Of a stretch of 64,000 bases of DNA, positions 1-9,239 are shown one piece after another (positions within the stretch are counted from its first letter, which is position 1; the number at the start of each line of letters is the position of its first letter). The position numbers were made by a program, and so were the translations under genes. The notes beneath the pieces are model-generated. The model was given only the letters and a program-made list of their open reading frames with translations. It was not told the origin of the DNA and did no database searches. Origin of the DNA: Oceanobacillus arenosus (GTDB taxonomy: Bacteria > Bacillota > Bacilli > Bacillales > Amphibacillaceae). The stretch is from positions 14,972 through 78,971 of the forward strand of contig NZ_PIOC01000032.1 of the NCBI RefSeq assembly GCF_003369575.1. The letters run 5' to 3'.

Positions 1-724
1 CTTTTTCCTTTTCAAGCATGATGAACCTTTTCGTCAGTTGATCTGATCCTGTTAATAAATTCATCACATATGCAGAAGTCTGTTCAATTTTTTCCGAAAG
101 AAAAGTAGTTCGTTCATAAAGTACAGAACGGAAATGGCTGAGCTGTCTGGATATTTTCTCTGTTAATGCCTCTTGATTATCAAGACGACTCAACATCTTC
201 TGTTGGGTATCATCTTGTGCCGACACTTTTTCTGTCAGCTCTTGCTGCAGTTTCATTTGCTCATCCATTTTTAATGAAATCTGTTCATTTGCTACACCGT
301 ATTGCGCTAGCTTCTCGCCAATTTCACCATAAGACGCGGTTATATCCTGTAATTGCGTGTTGAATTGTTCTTCGGAAAGCTGATGATTCTCAAACAGCTT
401 TTTCAATCCATCATTACCTGCTTCTAATTTCTCCAATAGCAGCAGGACATGTTGTTCTAACTCCGTATACTTCTCATTCATGCCTTGTAGTTCATGTAAT
501 TTATTGCCAATTTCCATCCATCTTGATGTTTGCTGGTTTTCCTGCATTTCATAAACTTGCTTCAGCCCCTGGAATGAATCATGTAAGGAAGCATTCACTT
601 GTTGTTGCTGATGAATCATTTCTGCCATATGGTTTTTTATAAAAAAATCCTGATTCGGCGCTTGAATAACACTATCATTCTTATAAATCTCACCATCTAT
701 ATGTCGGTTTATATACAATCCCAT
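1..724 (-). CDS. partial coiled-coil protein, function unknown
   Basis: An open reading frame enters from the left window edge and its ATG lies at 722-724, so about 241 N-terminal residues are visible and the C-terminus is missing. The start is supported by a GAAGGAG site 9 bases upstream. The product begins MGLYINRHIDGEIYKNDSV. The rest is rich in Gln, Glu, Lys and Leu in heptad-like spacing, which points to long coiled coils, with no membrane segment or signal peptide in the visible part. I do not recognise the family. A filament-, septum- or division-associated coiled-coil protein is possible but is only a guess. Confidence 0.7.
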   Translation of the reverse strand, partial: MGLYINRHIDGEIYKNDSVIQAPNQDFFIKNHMAEMIHQQQQVNASLHDSFQGLKQVYEMQENQQTSRWMEIGNKLHELQGMNEKYTELEQHVLLLLEKLEAGNDGLKKLFENHQLSEEQFNTQLQDITASYGEIGEKLAQYGVANEQISLKMDEQMKLQQELTEKVSAQDDTQQKMLSRLDNQEALTEKISRQLSHFRSVLYERTTFLSEKIEQTSAYVMNLLTGSDQLTKRFIMLEKEK

Positions 725-825
725 TTATTAACACTCCTTCATACCGCCTAACATAGCTTATGCTGTTTAGACGATATTGGGACTTTCATGCGGTCGTCTT
801 TATCGCACTATGCCTAAATAGCAAC

Positions 826-859
826 AAAGGATACTGTCTAATAATCGACAGTATCCTTT
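826..859. terminator. bidirectional hairpin terminator
   Basis: A perfect 13-bp inverted repeat, AAAGGATACTGTC against GACAGTATCCTTT with a 7-base loop, lies just beyond the stop codon of the small gene at 890-1174. It separates that gene from the coiled-coil gene. The T-tract is short on both strands. Confidence 0.65.
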
Positions 860-889
860 GATTTACTCTGAGGTAAATATGAATTTAGC

Positions 890-1174
890 TTACTTTTTAA
901 CATATTTCTTAAAAGCATTTAAAAATGGAAGGGGAGATGATTTTACAGTATAAGCGTATACCCCATTTGTAGTGTGCACATAGAGGAGTCCCCCTTCACC
1001 ACCGATTGGTCGATAGGACAAATCATGAATATCCTGAATCGGAAACTCACGGTGTTTGGTGACAAGTTTTTCATTAAATAAATACATTGTCCGCTGATGT
1101 TCTGTATCAACTTGGCTGATACTGCTTACTATTCGCTCGACCTTGACATATTGCTGCTGGGCAATTAGATACAT
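890..1174 (-). CDS. small conserved-looking protein, unknown
   Basis: A 94-residue product with a good ribosome binding site (GGAGGGG, about 4 bases before ATG). It has no signal peptide or membrane segment. The sequence alternates polar and hydrophobic residues like a small beta-rich domain, perhaps PH-like (RTMYLFNEKLVTKHREFPIQ, then YVHTTNGVYAYTV), but I cannot name the family. It lies 82 bp downstream of the Spx paralogue on the same strand and ends before a hairpin terminator, so the two may be co-transcribed. Confidence 0.7.
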   Translation of the reverse strand: MYLIAQQQYVKVERIVSSISQVDTEHQRTMYLFNEKLVTKHREFPIQDIHDLSYRPIGGEGGLLYVHTTNGVYAYTVKSSPLPFLNAFKKYVKK

Positions 1175-1256
1175 CTAACCCCTCCGAGTTAATTGGTACT
1201 TAGCGATGAAGGAATATTGTTTCGCTTACTATGTAAACGATACATCATTGGTATTC

Positions 1257-1667
1257 TTAACCTTCCGCAAGTTGCAATCGATTCAAGCGCCATTGTAACC
1301 ACTGATATTCACGGGTCTTTCGAGGAAGGAATTGACGAATATCTTCTTCATGGTATCCAACCTGTAATCGTTTTACATCAACCATAATTGGACTACGTAA
1401 TAATCTTGGATGCTCATGAATCAATTCAAGTAGTTCTTGTAATGGTAATGTTTCAATGTCTAAATCAAGATCCTTATAAACCTTTGATCTCGTTGAAATA
1501 ATTTCATCTGTCCCATCAACTGTCATTCGAAGTATTCCTTGAAGCTCACTGACAGTTAACGGCTCTTTAATAATGTTTCTTTCAACATATTTGACTCCAT
1601 GCTTTGTAAACCATTGCTTCGCTTTACGGGTAGATGAGCACGCTGCTCCATAAATTGTAACTGTCAT
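1257..1667 (-). CDS. Spx/ArsC-family regulator with CxxT in place of CxxC
   Basis: A 136-residue thioredoxin-fold protein of the Spx family, whose members bind the RNA polymerase alpha C-terminal domain and redirect transcription in disulfide stress. Spx landmarks are present: Gly52 in the DGTDEIISTRSK segment and Arg60 (alpha-CTD contact region), the HPRLLRSPIM segment, and RLQVGYHEEDIRQFLPRK near the C-terminus. The redox switch of Spx is Cys10-x-x-Cys13. Here it reads Cys10-Ser-Ser-Thr13, so no intramolecular disulfide can form. This suggests a paralogue controlled by amount or proteolysis rather than oxidation. The ribosome binding site is weak and distant. It is unlikely to be the main spx copy, which normally keeps CxxC. 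Confidence 0.88.
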   Translation of the reverse strand: MTVTIYGAACSSTRKAKQWFTKHGVKYVERNIIKEPLTVSELQGILRMTVDGTDEIISTRSKVYKDLDLDIETLPLQELLELIHEHPRLLRSPIMVDVKRLQVGYHEEDIRQFLPRKTREYQWLQWRLNRLQLAEG

Positions 1668-1737
1668 TTATCTATCAAACCCCATTCTATATATTTTTTG
1701 AAGACCTTAGTTATACATTTATTATGCTTGGATGGTT

Positions 1738-2355
1738 TCACTTTTTCTTATAAAGCCCATTTTTCAATAAATTCATTTCCATTCTAAAAATTTCAATTGC
1801 TTCTTCATCTGATAATTCGCCAGAAAATTTCTCAACAAAATTGCGAAAGGCTACAGCTGTAACAATCTTTATAATGTGAAATACTTCCTTATCATCTGAT
1901 ACGTTTAAGCACTCTTTGTTTATTAAATTTGTGACTTCCCTCATTTGTTCACTACTATGATTTCCTTCGAATAACGAGGTAAAGGAATTTTCCACTTTAT
2001 GTGTGACGCTCAATAGGGCATTCTTAAAGAAGTCTCGTTCATTCTCGTCGGGAATCTCAATAAGTAATTTATGGTACATTTCTGTTATTGCATCGATAAT
2101 GTCTCCATTATTCTCCTTTAAGATGGAAATAAACCGTGCGTTTCTTTCTTTTATTTGTTGATTCAGCAAGAAAAAATAAGCATCCTCTTTGTCCTCAAAA
2201 TATTGATAAAAGCTCCCTCTTGCAATACAGGCCTCTTTTACAATGTTCGCAATTGATGCCTCAGATAAAGGGGCTCTTGCAAATTCCTTCTCTGCTGCCA
2301 CTATTAAATTGTACCTTTTACTCTCAGGTAGGTTAAAAAAAGTTTGTTTCGGCAA
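1738..2355 (-). CDS. TetR/AcrR-family regulator, YhgD-like
   Basis: A 205-residue repressor. The N-terminal helix-turn-helix spans about residues 10-50 (EASIANIVKEACIARGSFYQ followed by YFEDKEDAYFF), typical of the TetR fold, and the C-terminal part is the helical ligand and dimer domain. The opening MPKQTFFNLPESK resembles B. subtilis YhgD, which sits beside a large membrane protein; no such partner is adjacent here. Three near-identical palindromes lie directly upstream of its start, so it very probably represses itself. The ligand is unknown. Confidence 0.85.
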   Translation of the reverse strand: MPKQTFFNLPESKRYNLIVAAEKEFARAPLSEASIANIVKEACIARGSFYQYFEDKEDAYFFLLNQQIKERNARFISILKENNGDIIDAITEMYHKLLIEIPDENERDFFKNALLSVTHKVENSFTSLFEGNHSSEQMREVTNLINKECLNVSDDKEVFHIIKIVTAVAFRNFVEKFSGELSDEEAIEIFRMEMNLLKNGLYKKK

Positions 2356-2381
2356 TGCCCTTCCTCCATATTCTTCTGAAG

Positions 2382-2460
2382 TGACACAGTGTCATATTGC
2401 TATATTTCTATAATATATGACACCGTGTCACTTGTCAACATTTAAAGTGACACCGCGTCA
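2382..2460. promoter_or_regulatory. three palindromic operators upstream of tetR
   Basis: Three 13-bp palindromes of the form TGACACvGyGTCA occur at 2382-2394 (TGACACAGTGTCA), 2418-2430 (TGACACCGTGTCA) and 2448-2460 (TGACACCGCGTCA). Spacings of 36 and 30 bp put them roughly on one face of the helix. They start 27 bp upstream of the TetR start codon and are most simply its autoregulatory operators. No divergent gene follows within 700 bp. Confidence 0.75.
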
Positions 2461-2642
2461 CCTTTTATTTCTACCTGATAATTATACAATATCAAACAAT
2501 TGTGGCAGGTTTATGGGAAAAATAGGGTATTTTTTATTTTTTAAGAATGTATTCTAATAGATGATTTTCATTTTAGTAGTAATAATTAGTGAATAATTGA
2601 TGTAAAGTGCGGACTAACTAAATTACAAATAGTATGTGCTAA

Positions 2643-2791
2643 TCCGCCGTCCGAGTTCGCTACGGGCGGCTGCTTTCCGCGGGCACGGGCACGGCCTCAG
2701 CCTCCTCGGAAGAAAAGCACTTCCTGCGGGGTCTTCGGACTCGTGCTGTTCCCGCAGGAGTCTTCGGTGTATGGGGGCTGCGGACCTCGGC
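2643..2791. repeat. GC-rich Bacillaceae-type intergenic repeat
   Basis: About 150 bp of conspicuously GC-rich sequence in an AT-rich intergenic region. It contains pieces such as GCTTTCCGCGGGCACG, CTTCCTGCGGGGTCTTCGG and CCCGCAGGAGTCTTCGG, with partly self-complementary ends (CCGAG near 2650, CTCGG near 2790). Related blocks occur at 26.4, 58.7 and 58.9 kb in this window. I take it as a non-coding dispersed repeat. The apparent reading frame across it is not a gene. The remainder of 2461-3044 shows nothing else recognisable. Confidence 0.75.
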
Positions 2792-3044
2792 AAAGAAATT
2801 CTGAATTAAAGTTATCAGCAGTTTATATAAATTACTACAGACAATAAGAAAATGTCTTTTTATATTAACCCAAAGACAGCCATAATATTCGGATTGATTC
2901 ATATTACAATCATGGATAAACTATTAACTAGAACTTATAGAAAAAGTAATACCATTTTAAAACAATTCGTGTATAATTATTTCGACATGCACGAAAGTTG
3001 TTAGAAATAATTAACTTTTAGCTGCAAATATAGTTAGGATTCAC

Positions 3045-3100
3045 TTTAGAAAACTTGGTTGTCACCAAGCCTTTCGGTGACAGCTTTAGTTGCACTTATG
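3045..3100 (+). repeat. 55-bp dispersed repeat before potA
   Basis: The block from TTTAGAAAACT to TTAGTTGCACTTA matches the sequence at 22186-22243, including GACAGCyTTAGTTGCACTTA with a single difference. It carries its own hairpin (TGTCACC/GGTGACA), and a second hairpin follows (GTAGTAAGAAA/TTTCTTACCTAC). It lies 70 bp before the potA start and could act in the leader or simply be an intergenic repeat. Confidence 0.5.
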
Positions 3101-3167
3101 TAGTAAGAAAATCGTTATACTTTCTTACCTACTAAATAATCCAATTAACCATGGGGGAGGTACTGCG

Positions 3168-4274
3168 ATGACAAACACGATAATTCAGTTTAATAACGTG
3201 ACAAAGCAATACGATAATGATCCAGTTGTGCTGGACAATGTAAGTTTTGAGATTGAACGGGGAAAGTTTTACACCCTGCTTGGCCCGTCAGGCTGTGGAA
3301 AGACGACGATTTTGCGATTAATCGCTGGCTTTACGGAAGCCACTTCAGGAGACATTTACTTTGATAATAAGAAGATAAATGATATCCCAGCCAATAAACG
3401 CCAGGTGAATACGGTCTTTCAAGATTACGCACTTTTTCCACATCTAAATGTCTTTGAGAATATTGCATTTGGCCTACGGATCAAGAAAATGAAAAACACG
3501 GAAGTAGAAGCAAAGGTAAAAGAAGCACTTAGCTTTGTAAACCTCCCTGGTTATGAACAACGAGAAATACATGATATGTCTGGTGGTCAAAGACAACGTG
3601 TTGCCATTGCACGTGCCATTGTCAATGAACCAGAAGTAATTCTACTCGATGAACCATTATCTGCACTTGACCTAAAATTACGTTATCAAATGCAAGGAGA
3701 ATTACGAGACCTGCAACGACGACTTGGGATTACCTTTATCTTCGTAACGCATGATCAAGAAGAAGCCCTTGCAATGTCTGATGAAATATTTGTTCTTAAC
3801 AAGGGGAATATCCAGCAAAGTGGTACCCCAATTGATATATATGATGAACCAATTAACCGCTTCGTTGCTGATTTTATCGGCGAATCCAATATTGTAAAAG
3901 GGACAATGATAGAAGATTTTCTAGTGGAATTCGGTGGAAAGCGATTCGAATGTGTTGACCAAGGGATGCATCCAAACGAGCCAATTGAAATTGTCATTCG
4001 CCCAGAGGATTTAGAAATTACCTCTTTCGATAGCGGCATGCTGAAGATTGAAGTAACCTCACAATTATTCCGTGGTGTTCACTATGAGATCACGGGTATC
4101 GATCACGATGGAAATGAATGGCTCGTCCATTCAACGAAAAAGGCGAATGTTGGCGATAAAATCGGTCTGCATTTTGGCCCTGAGGCAGTTCATGTTATGC
4201 GTTTCAATGAGACAGAAGAAGACTTTGACCGTCGTCTAGACTCATACTCGGAGGGGGAAGCAGATGGAAAATAA
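3168..4274 (+). CDS. potA: spermidine/putrescine ABC transporter ATPase PotA
   Basis: ATPase of the PotABCD polyamine importer, 368 residues. Walker A is GPSGCGKT (residues 39-46), followed by the signature MSGGQRQR and Walker B VILLDEP, the H-loop VTHDQEEA and a C-terminal TOBE-type domain. I chose the ATG at 3168 because GGGGGAGG sits 6 bases upstream and the homologous part starts there; the longer in-frame extension to 3090 reads through the leader. The end overlaps potB by 11 bp. The operon order potABCD is the standard one. Confidence 0.95.
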   Translation: MTNTIIQFNNVTKQYDNDPVVLDNVSFEIERGKFYTLLGPSGCGKTTILRLIAGFTEATSGDIYFDNKKINDIPANKRQVNTVFQDYALFPHLNVFENIAFGLRIKKMKNTEVEAKVKEALSFVNLPGYEQREIHDMSGGQRQRVAIARAIVNEPEVILLDEPLSALDLKLRYQMQGELRDLQRRLGITFIFVTHDQEEALAMSDEIFVLNKGNIQQSGTPIDIYDEPINRFVADFIGESNIVKGTMIEDFLVEFGGKRFECVDQGMHPNEPIEIVIRPEDLEITSFDSGMLKIEVTSQLFRGVHYEITGIDHDGNEWLVHSTKKANVGDKIGLHFGPEAVHVMRFNETEEDFDRRLDSYSEGEADGK

Positions 4275-5067
4275 AGTAACACGTAATCTCTATATGATTC
4301 CGTATGCACTTTGGATTATTTTCTTTGTTATTGCGCCGATACTCCTTGTTGTCTACTATTCTTTTCTTGATATTGAGGGGAACTTCTCCATTGTTAATTA
4401 CCAGAACTTCTTTACGTCGACCTATTTAAAAATGACGTTCAGTTCGTTTTGGTATGCATTTTTAATTACAGCTATTTCTCTTTTGGTTGCATATCCAACC
4501 GCGCTTTTCTTGACTAGGACAAAGCATAAGCAGCTTTGGCTATTATTAATTATTGTGCCCTCATGGATTAATTTGCTTCTAAAAGCATATGCATTTATTG
4601 GTATTTTCGGCGCATATGGTACTGCAAATAATATTTTGGAATTTATTGGGGTCGGCTCACAACAAATACTTTTTACGGATTTCAGTTTTGTGTTTGTTTC
4701 TGTATACATCTTTATTCCATTTATGATTCTACCTATCTTTAATGCTTTAGAAAGCTTGAATCCAACATTACTGGATGCCGCAAATGATTTAGGTGCATCT
4801 AAATGGGCAACATTTCTTAGAGTTGTGTTTCCACTAACAATCAATGGCGTGAAATCTGGGTGTCAGGTCGTATTTATTCCAGCACTTTCCTTGTTCATGC
4901 TAACAAGGTTAATCGCTGGAAACCGCGTGATTACGCTCGGTACAGCAATCGAACAGCATTTTCTTGTTACACAGGATTGGGGAATGGGCTCGACAATTGC
5001 GGTTTTCTTAATCATCATTATGTTTGTCATTATTTCTCTGACCGGCATACGGAAGCGAGGTGCATAA
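4264..5067 (+). CDS. potB: spermidine/putrescine ABC transporter permease PotB
   Basis: Membrane permease of 267 residues with six predicted transmembrane segments. The EAA loop that docks on PotA is visible as [20 protein letters not shown]. The start overlaps potA by 11 bp with GGAGGGGG upstream, and potC begins just after its stop, so the genes are translationally linked. Confidence 0.93.
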   Translation: MENKVTRNLYMIPYALWIIFFVIAPILLVVYYSFLDIEGNFSIVNYQNFFTSTYLKMTFSSFWYAFLITAISLLVAYPTALFLTRTKHKQLWLLLIIVPSWINLLLKAYAFIGIFGAYGTANNILEFIGVGSQQILFTDFSFVFVSVYIFIPFMILPIFNALESLNPTLLDAANDLGASKWATFLRVVFPLTINGVKSGCQVVFIPALSLFMLTRLIAGNRVITLGTAIEQHFLVTQDWGMGSTIAVFLIIIMFVIISLTGIRKRGA

Positions 5068-5068
5068 G

Positions 5069-5875
5069 TTGAGCAAAAAATCATCACTCTTTGCAAATCT
5101 ATTTTTGATCATTATCTTTTTCGTTCTATATGCACCTATTTTCTATTTAATCTTTTACTCCTTTAATAGCGGTGGTACGATGAGCGGCTTCGATGGCTTT
5201 ACACTCGATTGGTATAAGGAACTTTTCTCAAATACAAGACTGCTGATTATCGTCTTGAATACCGTTGTAATTGCCTTGTTGTCTGCATTAATTTCTACTA
5301 TTATCGGTGTACTTGGTGCAATTGGAATCCGCGAGATGAAACGGAGAAAAAATCAGAATACGATACTTGGCTTGAACAATGTACTCATTGTTAGTCCTGA
5401 TGTAATTATCGGTGCTTCATTTCTGATTTTATTTACAATGGCAGGAGTAAAGCTTGGGTTTTACTCTGTATTGTTATCACACATCGCGTTTAGTATTCCA
5501 ATCGTCGTTATTATGGTTTTACCTAAATTAACGGAAATGAGCCCATCCTTAATTGATGCTGCCCGTGATCTAGGCGCAAGTCGCTGGAATGTTTTAACAA
5601 AGGTTATCTTGCCGTATATTACTCCCGGGATCTTTGCTGGATTCTTCATGGCATTGACGTACTCGTTGGATGACTTCGCTGTTACCTTTTTCGTGACGGG
5701 AAATGGGTTCTCCACATTATCCGTTGAAATCTATTCCTTAGCTCGTCAAGGTATTTCATTAAATATCAACGCCTTGTCAGCACTTATCTTTTTAGTTACC
5801 GTCGTTTTAGTTATTGTTTATTACTACATTAGCAGACGCGCCGGCAACCAAAATGTAGGAGGATTGAGAAGATGA
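5069..5875 (+). CDS. potC: spermidine/putrescine ABC transporter permease PotC
   Basis: The second membrane subunit, about 268 residues, with six membrane segments and the EAA loop RDLGASRWNVLTKVILPYIT. I prefer the TTG at 5069 (MSKKSSLF...), which has GAGGTG about 6 bases upstream. A GTG at 5060 in the same frame would add three residues. It follows potB almost without a gap and overlaps potD by 4 bp. Confidence 0.92.
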   Translation: MSKKSSLFANLFLIIIFFVLYAPIFYLIFYSFNSGGTMSGFDGFTLDWYKELFSNTRLLIIVLNTVVIALLSALISTIIGVLGAIGIREMKRRKNQNTILGLNNVLIVSPDVIIGASFLILFTMAGVKLGFYSVLLSHIAFSIPIVVIMVLPKLTEMSPSLIDAARDLGASRWNVLTKVILPYITPGIFAGFFMALTYSLDDFAVTFFVTGNGFSTLSVEIYSLARQGISLNINALSALIFLVTVVLVIVYYYISRRAGNQNVGGLRR

Positions 5876-6945
5876 AGAATCTTATTCGGGCATTTTTAGC
5901 CGTCCTTGTTGTTTCGATTGTTTGCTTGGTTGTAATCAATCGATTGAATGCATCTGCGGGGTATTCTAGTGCAAACACACTTACGGTTTATAACTGGGGC
6001 GACTATATCGACGAAGAAGTTATTAAACAATTCGAGGACGAGACAGGGATAACCGTTATTTACGAAACCTTTGATTCGAATGAAGCAATGATGACGAAGA
6101 TTAAGCAAGGTGGTACAACCTATGATGTTGCTGTACCATCAGAATATATGATTCAAAAAATGATAGAAGAAGATCTACTAATTGAATTGGATCGTACAAA
6201 GCTTCCAAACTTAAAAAATATCGATGAACGGTTTATGGATCTCTCCTTTGATCCAGGTAATAAATTCTCTGTCCCATACTTCTGGGGAACTGTCGGAATT
6301 GTCTTTAATACCAAGATGCTGCCAGATATGGATTTCAATAGTTGGGATGATCTCTGGAATCCTGAATTAAAAAATGACATCTTATTAGTTGATAGCGCAC
6401 GCGAAGTAATCGGGATGAGCTTAAATAGTTTAGGCTATTCATTAAATGATATCAATAAAGATCACTTACAGGAAGCAAAGGAAAAGTTAAATACATTAAC
6501 ACCGAACATCAAGGCGATTGTTGGCGATGAGAATAAGTTATTAATGATGAATGGCGAGGCACCTGTCGCACTTGTCTGGTCAGGCGATGCATCAGAGATT
6601 ATGTTTGAGAATGAAGATCTAGATTACTCTGTCCCTGAAGAGGGATCCAATCTATGGTTCGATAATATGGTCATCCCTAAAACAGCAAAGAATATCGAAG
6701 GTGCACATCAATTCATTAATTTCATGCTTGATGCTGAAGTTGCTGCACAGAACACAGAATATGTTAGTTATTCCACACCAAATAAAGAAGCATTAAAGTA
6801 CATGCCAGAAGACATGGTGAATGATGAACGCTTTTATCCATCACCAGAATTAACGGATAAACTGGAAGTGTATGATAACCTTGGTAAGCGGAATTTAGCA
6901 TATTATAATGCGTTGTTTTTGGAGTTTAAGATGTATCGGAAATAG
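5872..6945 (+). CDS. potD: spermidine/putrescine-binding protein PotD
   Basis: Extracytoplasmic substrate-binding protein of 357 residues. Residues 1-29 form a hydrophobic signal or anchor segment. The mature part opens with TLTVYNWGDYIDEEVIKQF, the hallmark of PotD/PotF. I see no lipobox cysteine at a conventional position, so it may be held by an uncleaved N-terminal anchor or released. The ATG overlaps the potC stop. With potABC it forms a complete importer. Confidence 0.93.
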   Translation: MKNLIRAFLAVLVVSIVCLVVINRLNASAGYSSANTLTVYNWGDYIDEEVIKQFEDETGITVIYETFDSNEAMMTKIKQGGTTYDVAVPSEYMIQKMIEEDLLIELDRTKLPNLKNIDERFMDLSFDPGNKFSVPYFWGTVGIVFNTKMLPDMDFNSWDDLWNPELKNDILLVDSAREVIGMSLNSLGYSLNDINKDHLQEAKEKLNTLTPNIKAIVGDENKLLMMNGEAPVALVWSGDASEIMFENEDLDYSVPEEGSNLWFDNMVIPKTAKNIEGAHQFINFMLDAEVAAQNTEYVSYSTPNKEALKYMPEDMVNDERFYPSPELTDKLEVYDNLGKRNLAYYNALFLEFKMYRK

Positions 6946-7038
6946 AGCAGAACAAAAGCGCTTGCGCTGGACGTGGCTATTCTCAGTAATTAAGTTATCC
7001 ACAGCACCCAATTTTATAGTTTCCTAAGCTATTAAAAA

Positions 7039-7069
7039 GAGCTTGGATAGCAAAATGCTATCCAAGCTC
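7039..7069. terminator. bidirectional terminator between potD and htpG
   Basis: A perfect 13-bp stem GAGCTTGGATAGC/GCTATCCAAGCTC with a 5-base loop lies between the convergent potD and htpG genes. On the minus strand it is followed by CTTTTTAAT, a good T-tract for htpG; the plus-strand tract is poorer. Confidence 0.85.
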
Positions 7070-7091
7070 AACTTTCTTCCTATCTTACTTA

Positions 7092-8969
7092 TCAAACCAT
7101 CACTTTACAAATATCATTCGTAAATTCTACTGGGTCATTGATTGGCAGTCCTTCAATAAGAAGTGCTTGATTGTATAATAGGTTTGTGTACAATTTCAAT
7201 TTATCTTGATCATTTGCAAATGCATCTTTTAATGCACCAAATACTTCATGGTTGACGTTAATTTCTAATACTTTATCAGCCTTGATATTTTGATCATCTG
7301 GCATTGCATTGATGACCTTCTCCATTTCGATTGATATTTCTCCATCAGCAGTAATAACAACTGGATGTGATTTTAATCGTTTAGATGCTCGTACATCTTT
7401 CACTTTATCAGCTAAAATAGTTTTCATTTCCTCGAAAAGGTCTTTGTTTTCTGTTGCTGCCTCTTCTTTTTCTTCCTTATCTTCATCTTCAATGCCTAAG
7501 TCGCCACTTGAAACAGATTTAAATTCTTTTTCTTTATAGCTCATTAGCATTTTGATTGCAAACTCATCGATTTCCTCTGTGAAATATAAAATTTCATAGC
7601 CTTTATCTGCAACAACCTCTGTTTGTGGCAGCTTGTCAATTCGTTCATTAGAATCACCAGTAGCATAATAAATATACTTCTGCTCTTCAGGCATTCTTGA
7701 TACGTATTCCTCGAGGGTTACCATTTTCTTTTCTGTAGAAGAATAGAAGAGAATTAAGTCCTGCAATACCTCTTTATGTTGACCATAGTCGCTATATAAG
7801 CCGAATTTCAATTGTTGACCAAATGATTGATAGAACTTCTCATAGCTTTCACGATCGTCTCTTAATAGGCTGAGCAATTGACTCTTAATTTTCTTGCTAA
7901 TGTTTTTAGCGATAATTTGCAGCTGTCTATCATGCTGCAGCATCTCTCTAGAAATATTAAGTGATAAGTCTTCTGAATCTACCATCCCTTTAACGAAGCT
8001 GAAATAATCTGGAAGTAATTCAGGACTCTTCTCCATGATTAACACGCCACTAGAATATAATTCTAAACCTTTTTCATATTCACGTGAATAATAATTATAT
8101 GGTGCGCTTTCTGGGATGAACAGAATTGCATTATATCGAACCGTACCATCAACACTTAGATGAATATGTTTTAATGGCTTATCGAAACCATAATGCTTTT
8201 CATTGTAAAAGTTCTCATAATCCTCATCCGTAAGCTCACTCTTATTCTTTTTCCAAATTGGAATCATCGTGTTGACGGTTTGTTCTTCGACTACATCTTC
8301 AAATTCGTTCTCAGAACCTTCTTTAAGCTTACTTTCTGTTACGTCCATTTTGATTGGGTAGCGAATGAAATCAGAATACTTCTTAATGATTTGCTTCAAG
8401 CGGTATTCTTCCAGAAACTCATCATAGTTGTCATCTTCTGTGCTCTCTTTAATTTTCAGTGTAATTTCTGTTCCTACTTCGCTTTTTTCCGTAGGTTCAA
8501 TTGTATAACCATCAGAGCCTGTAGATTCCCACTTATACGCCTCGTCACTATCGATTGATTTACTTACGACGGATACAACATCGGACACCATGAACGCTGC
8601 ATAGAAACCAACACCGAACTGACCGATAATATCATGGCCATCTTTTACTTCATTTTCATTTTTAAACGTATGGGAACCACTCTTAGCAATTACACCTAGA
8701 TTACTTTCTAGATCCTCTTTCGTCATCCCAATCCCAGTATCAATGATTTTAAGGGTGCGTTCTTCTTTATTCGGAACTACTTTTATGTAGTAACTCTCTT
8801 GATTAAAACTTAAATTATCATCTGTTAATGCTCGGTAATAGATTTTGTCGATTGCATCACTTGCATTGGAGATAAGCTCTCTTAGGAATACCTCACGTTG
8901 CGTATAGATAGAATTAATCATCATATCTAATAGTTTTTTTGATTCTGCTTGGAACTCTTTCTTCGCCAC
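7092..8969 (-). CDS. htpG: Hsp90-family chaperone HtpG
   Basis: ATP-dependent cytosolic chaperone of 625 residues, the usual length. The N-terminal GHKL ATPase motifs are [19 protein letters not shown] and [13 protein letters not shown]; the middle domain and C-terminal dimerisation domain follow, separated by an acidic linker ([15 protein letters not shown]). I chose the GTG at 8967-8969 (VAKKEFQ...) because AAAGGAGAG lies 7-8 bases upstream and the family begins there. A CIRCE element sits in its 5' region, so HrcA should repress it. Confidence 0.95.
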   Translation of the reverse strand: MAKKEFQAESKKLLDMMINSIYTQREVFLRELISNASDAIDKIYYRALTDDNLSFNQESYYIKVVPNKEERTLKIIDTGIGMTKEDLESNLGVIAKSGSHTFKNENEVKDGHDIIGQFGVGFYAAFMVSDVVSVVSKSIDSDEAYKWESTGSDGYTIEPTEKSEVGTEITLKIKESTEDDNYDEFLEEYRLKQIIKKYSDFIRYPIKMDVTESKLKEGSENEFEDVVEEQTVNTMIPIWKKNKSELTDEDYENFYNEKHYGFDKPLKHIHLSVDGTVRYNAILFIPESAPYNYYSREYEKGLELYSSGVLIMEKSPELLPDYFSFVKGMVDSEDLSLNISREMLQHDRQLQIIAKNISKKIKSQLLSLLRDDRESYEKFYQSFGQQLKFGLYSDYGQHKEVLQDLILFYSSTEKKMVTLEEYVSRMPEEQKYIYYATGDSNERIDKLPQTEVVADKGYEILYFTEEIDEFAIKMLMSYKEKEFKSVSSGDLGIEDEDKEEKEEAATENKDLFEEMKTILADKVKDVRASKRLKSHPVVITADGEISIEMEKVINAMPDDQNIKADKVLEINVNHEVFGALKDAFANDQDKLKLYTNLLYNQALLIEGLPINDPVEFTNDICKVMV

Positions 8970-9001
8970 TGCTATCTCTCCTTTAAATAAGATACTCTTC
9001 A

Positions 9002-9028
9002 TTAGCACTCTAAGGGCCTGAGTGCTAA
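9002..9028. promoter_or_regulatory. CIRCE element (HrcA operator) upstream of htpG
   Basis: The sequence is TTAGCACTC-N9-GAGTGCTAA, an exact match to the CIRCE consensus bound by the heat-shock repressor HrcA. It lies 33 bp upstream of the htpG start, in the position expected just downstream of the promoter at 9040-9069. Confidence 0.93.
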
Positions 9029-9039
9029 TCCCTATACTT

Positions 9040-9069
9040 TAAATACCATATCAACCATACCTGTGTCAA
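9040..9069 (-). promoter_or_regulatory. probable sigma-A promoter of htpG
   Basis: On the minus strand TTGACA (9064-9069) is followed after 18 bp by TATTTA (9040-9045). The CIRCE element begins about 11 bp further downstream, overlapping the expected transcription start, as in hrcA and groES promoters. Confidence 0.65.
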
Positions 9070-9187
9070 TCAAATTAACCAATAATGAGATAACAGGTAT
9101 CGTTAGAAATAGAATAGCCTGGAAGAATGGTAAGAGGATATTAAGCAGGGTCTGTTATTCATGATGAAAAGATTGGGATATATTAAA

Positions 9188-9219
9188 AGAACTGGATGGC
9201 TAGCCGCCAATCCAGTTCT
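9188..9219 (-). terminator. terminator after the rhodanese gene
   Basis: Stem AGAACTGGAT/ATCCAGTTCT with an inner GGC/GCC pair, followed on the minus strand by TTTTAAT. It lies 20 bp past the rhodanese stop codon. Confidence 0.75.
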
Positions 9220-9239
9220 CCTCAAGGTTTATTTACAAT

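Noticed and set aside
2660..2902. 80-codon minus-strand reading frame
   Set aside because: It runs through the GC-rich intergenic repeat and its C-terminus is simply the repeat translated; no ribosome binding site.
3090..3167. 26-codon N-terminal extension of PotA
   Set aside because: It crosses the leader hairpin and repeat; a strong ribosome binding site and family homology place the start at 3168.
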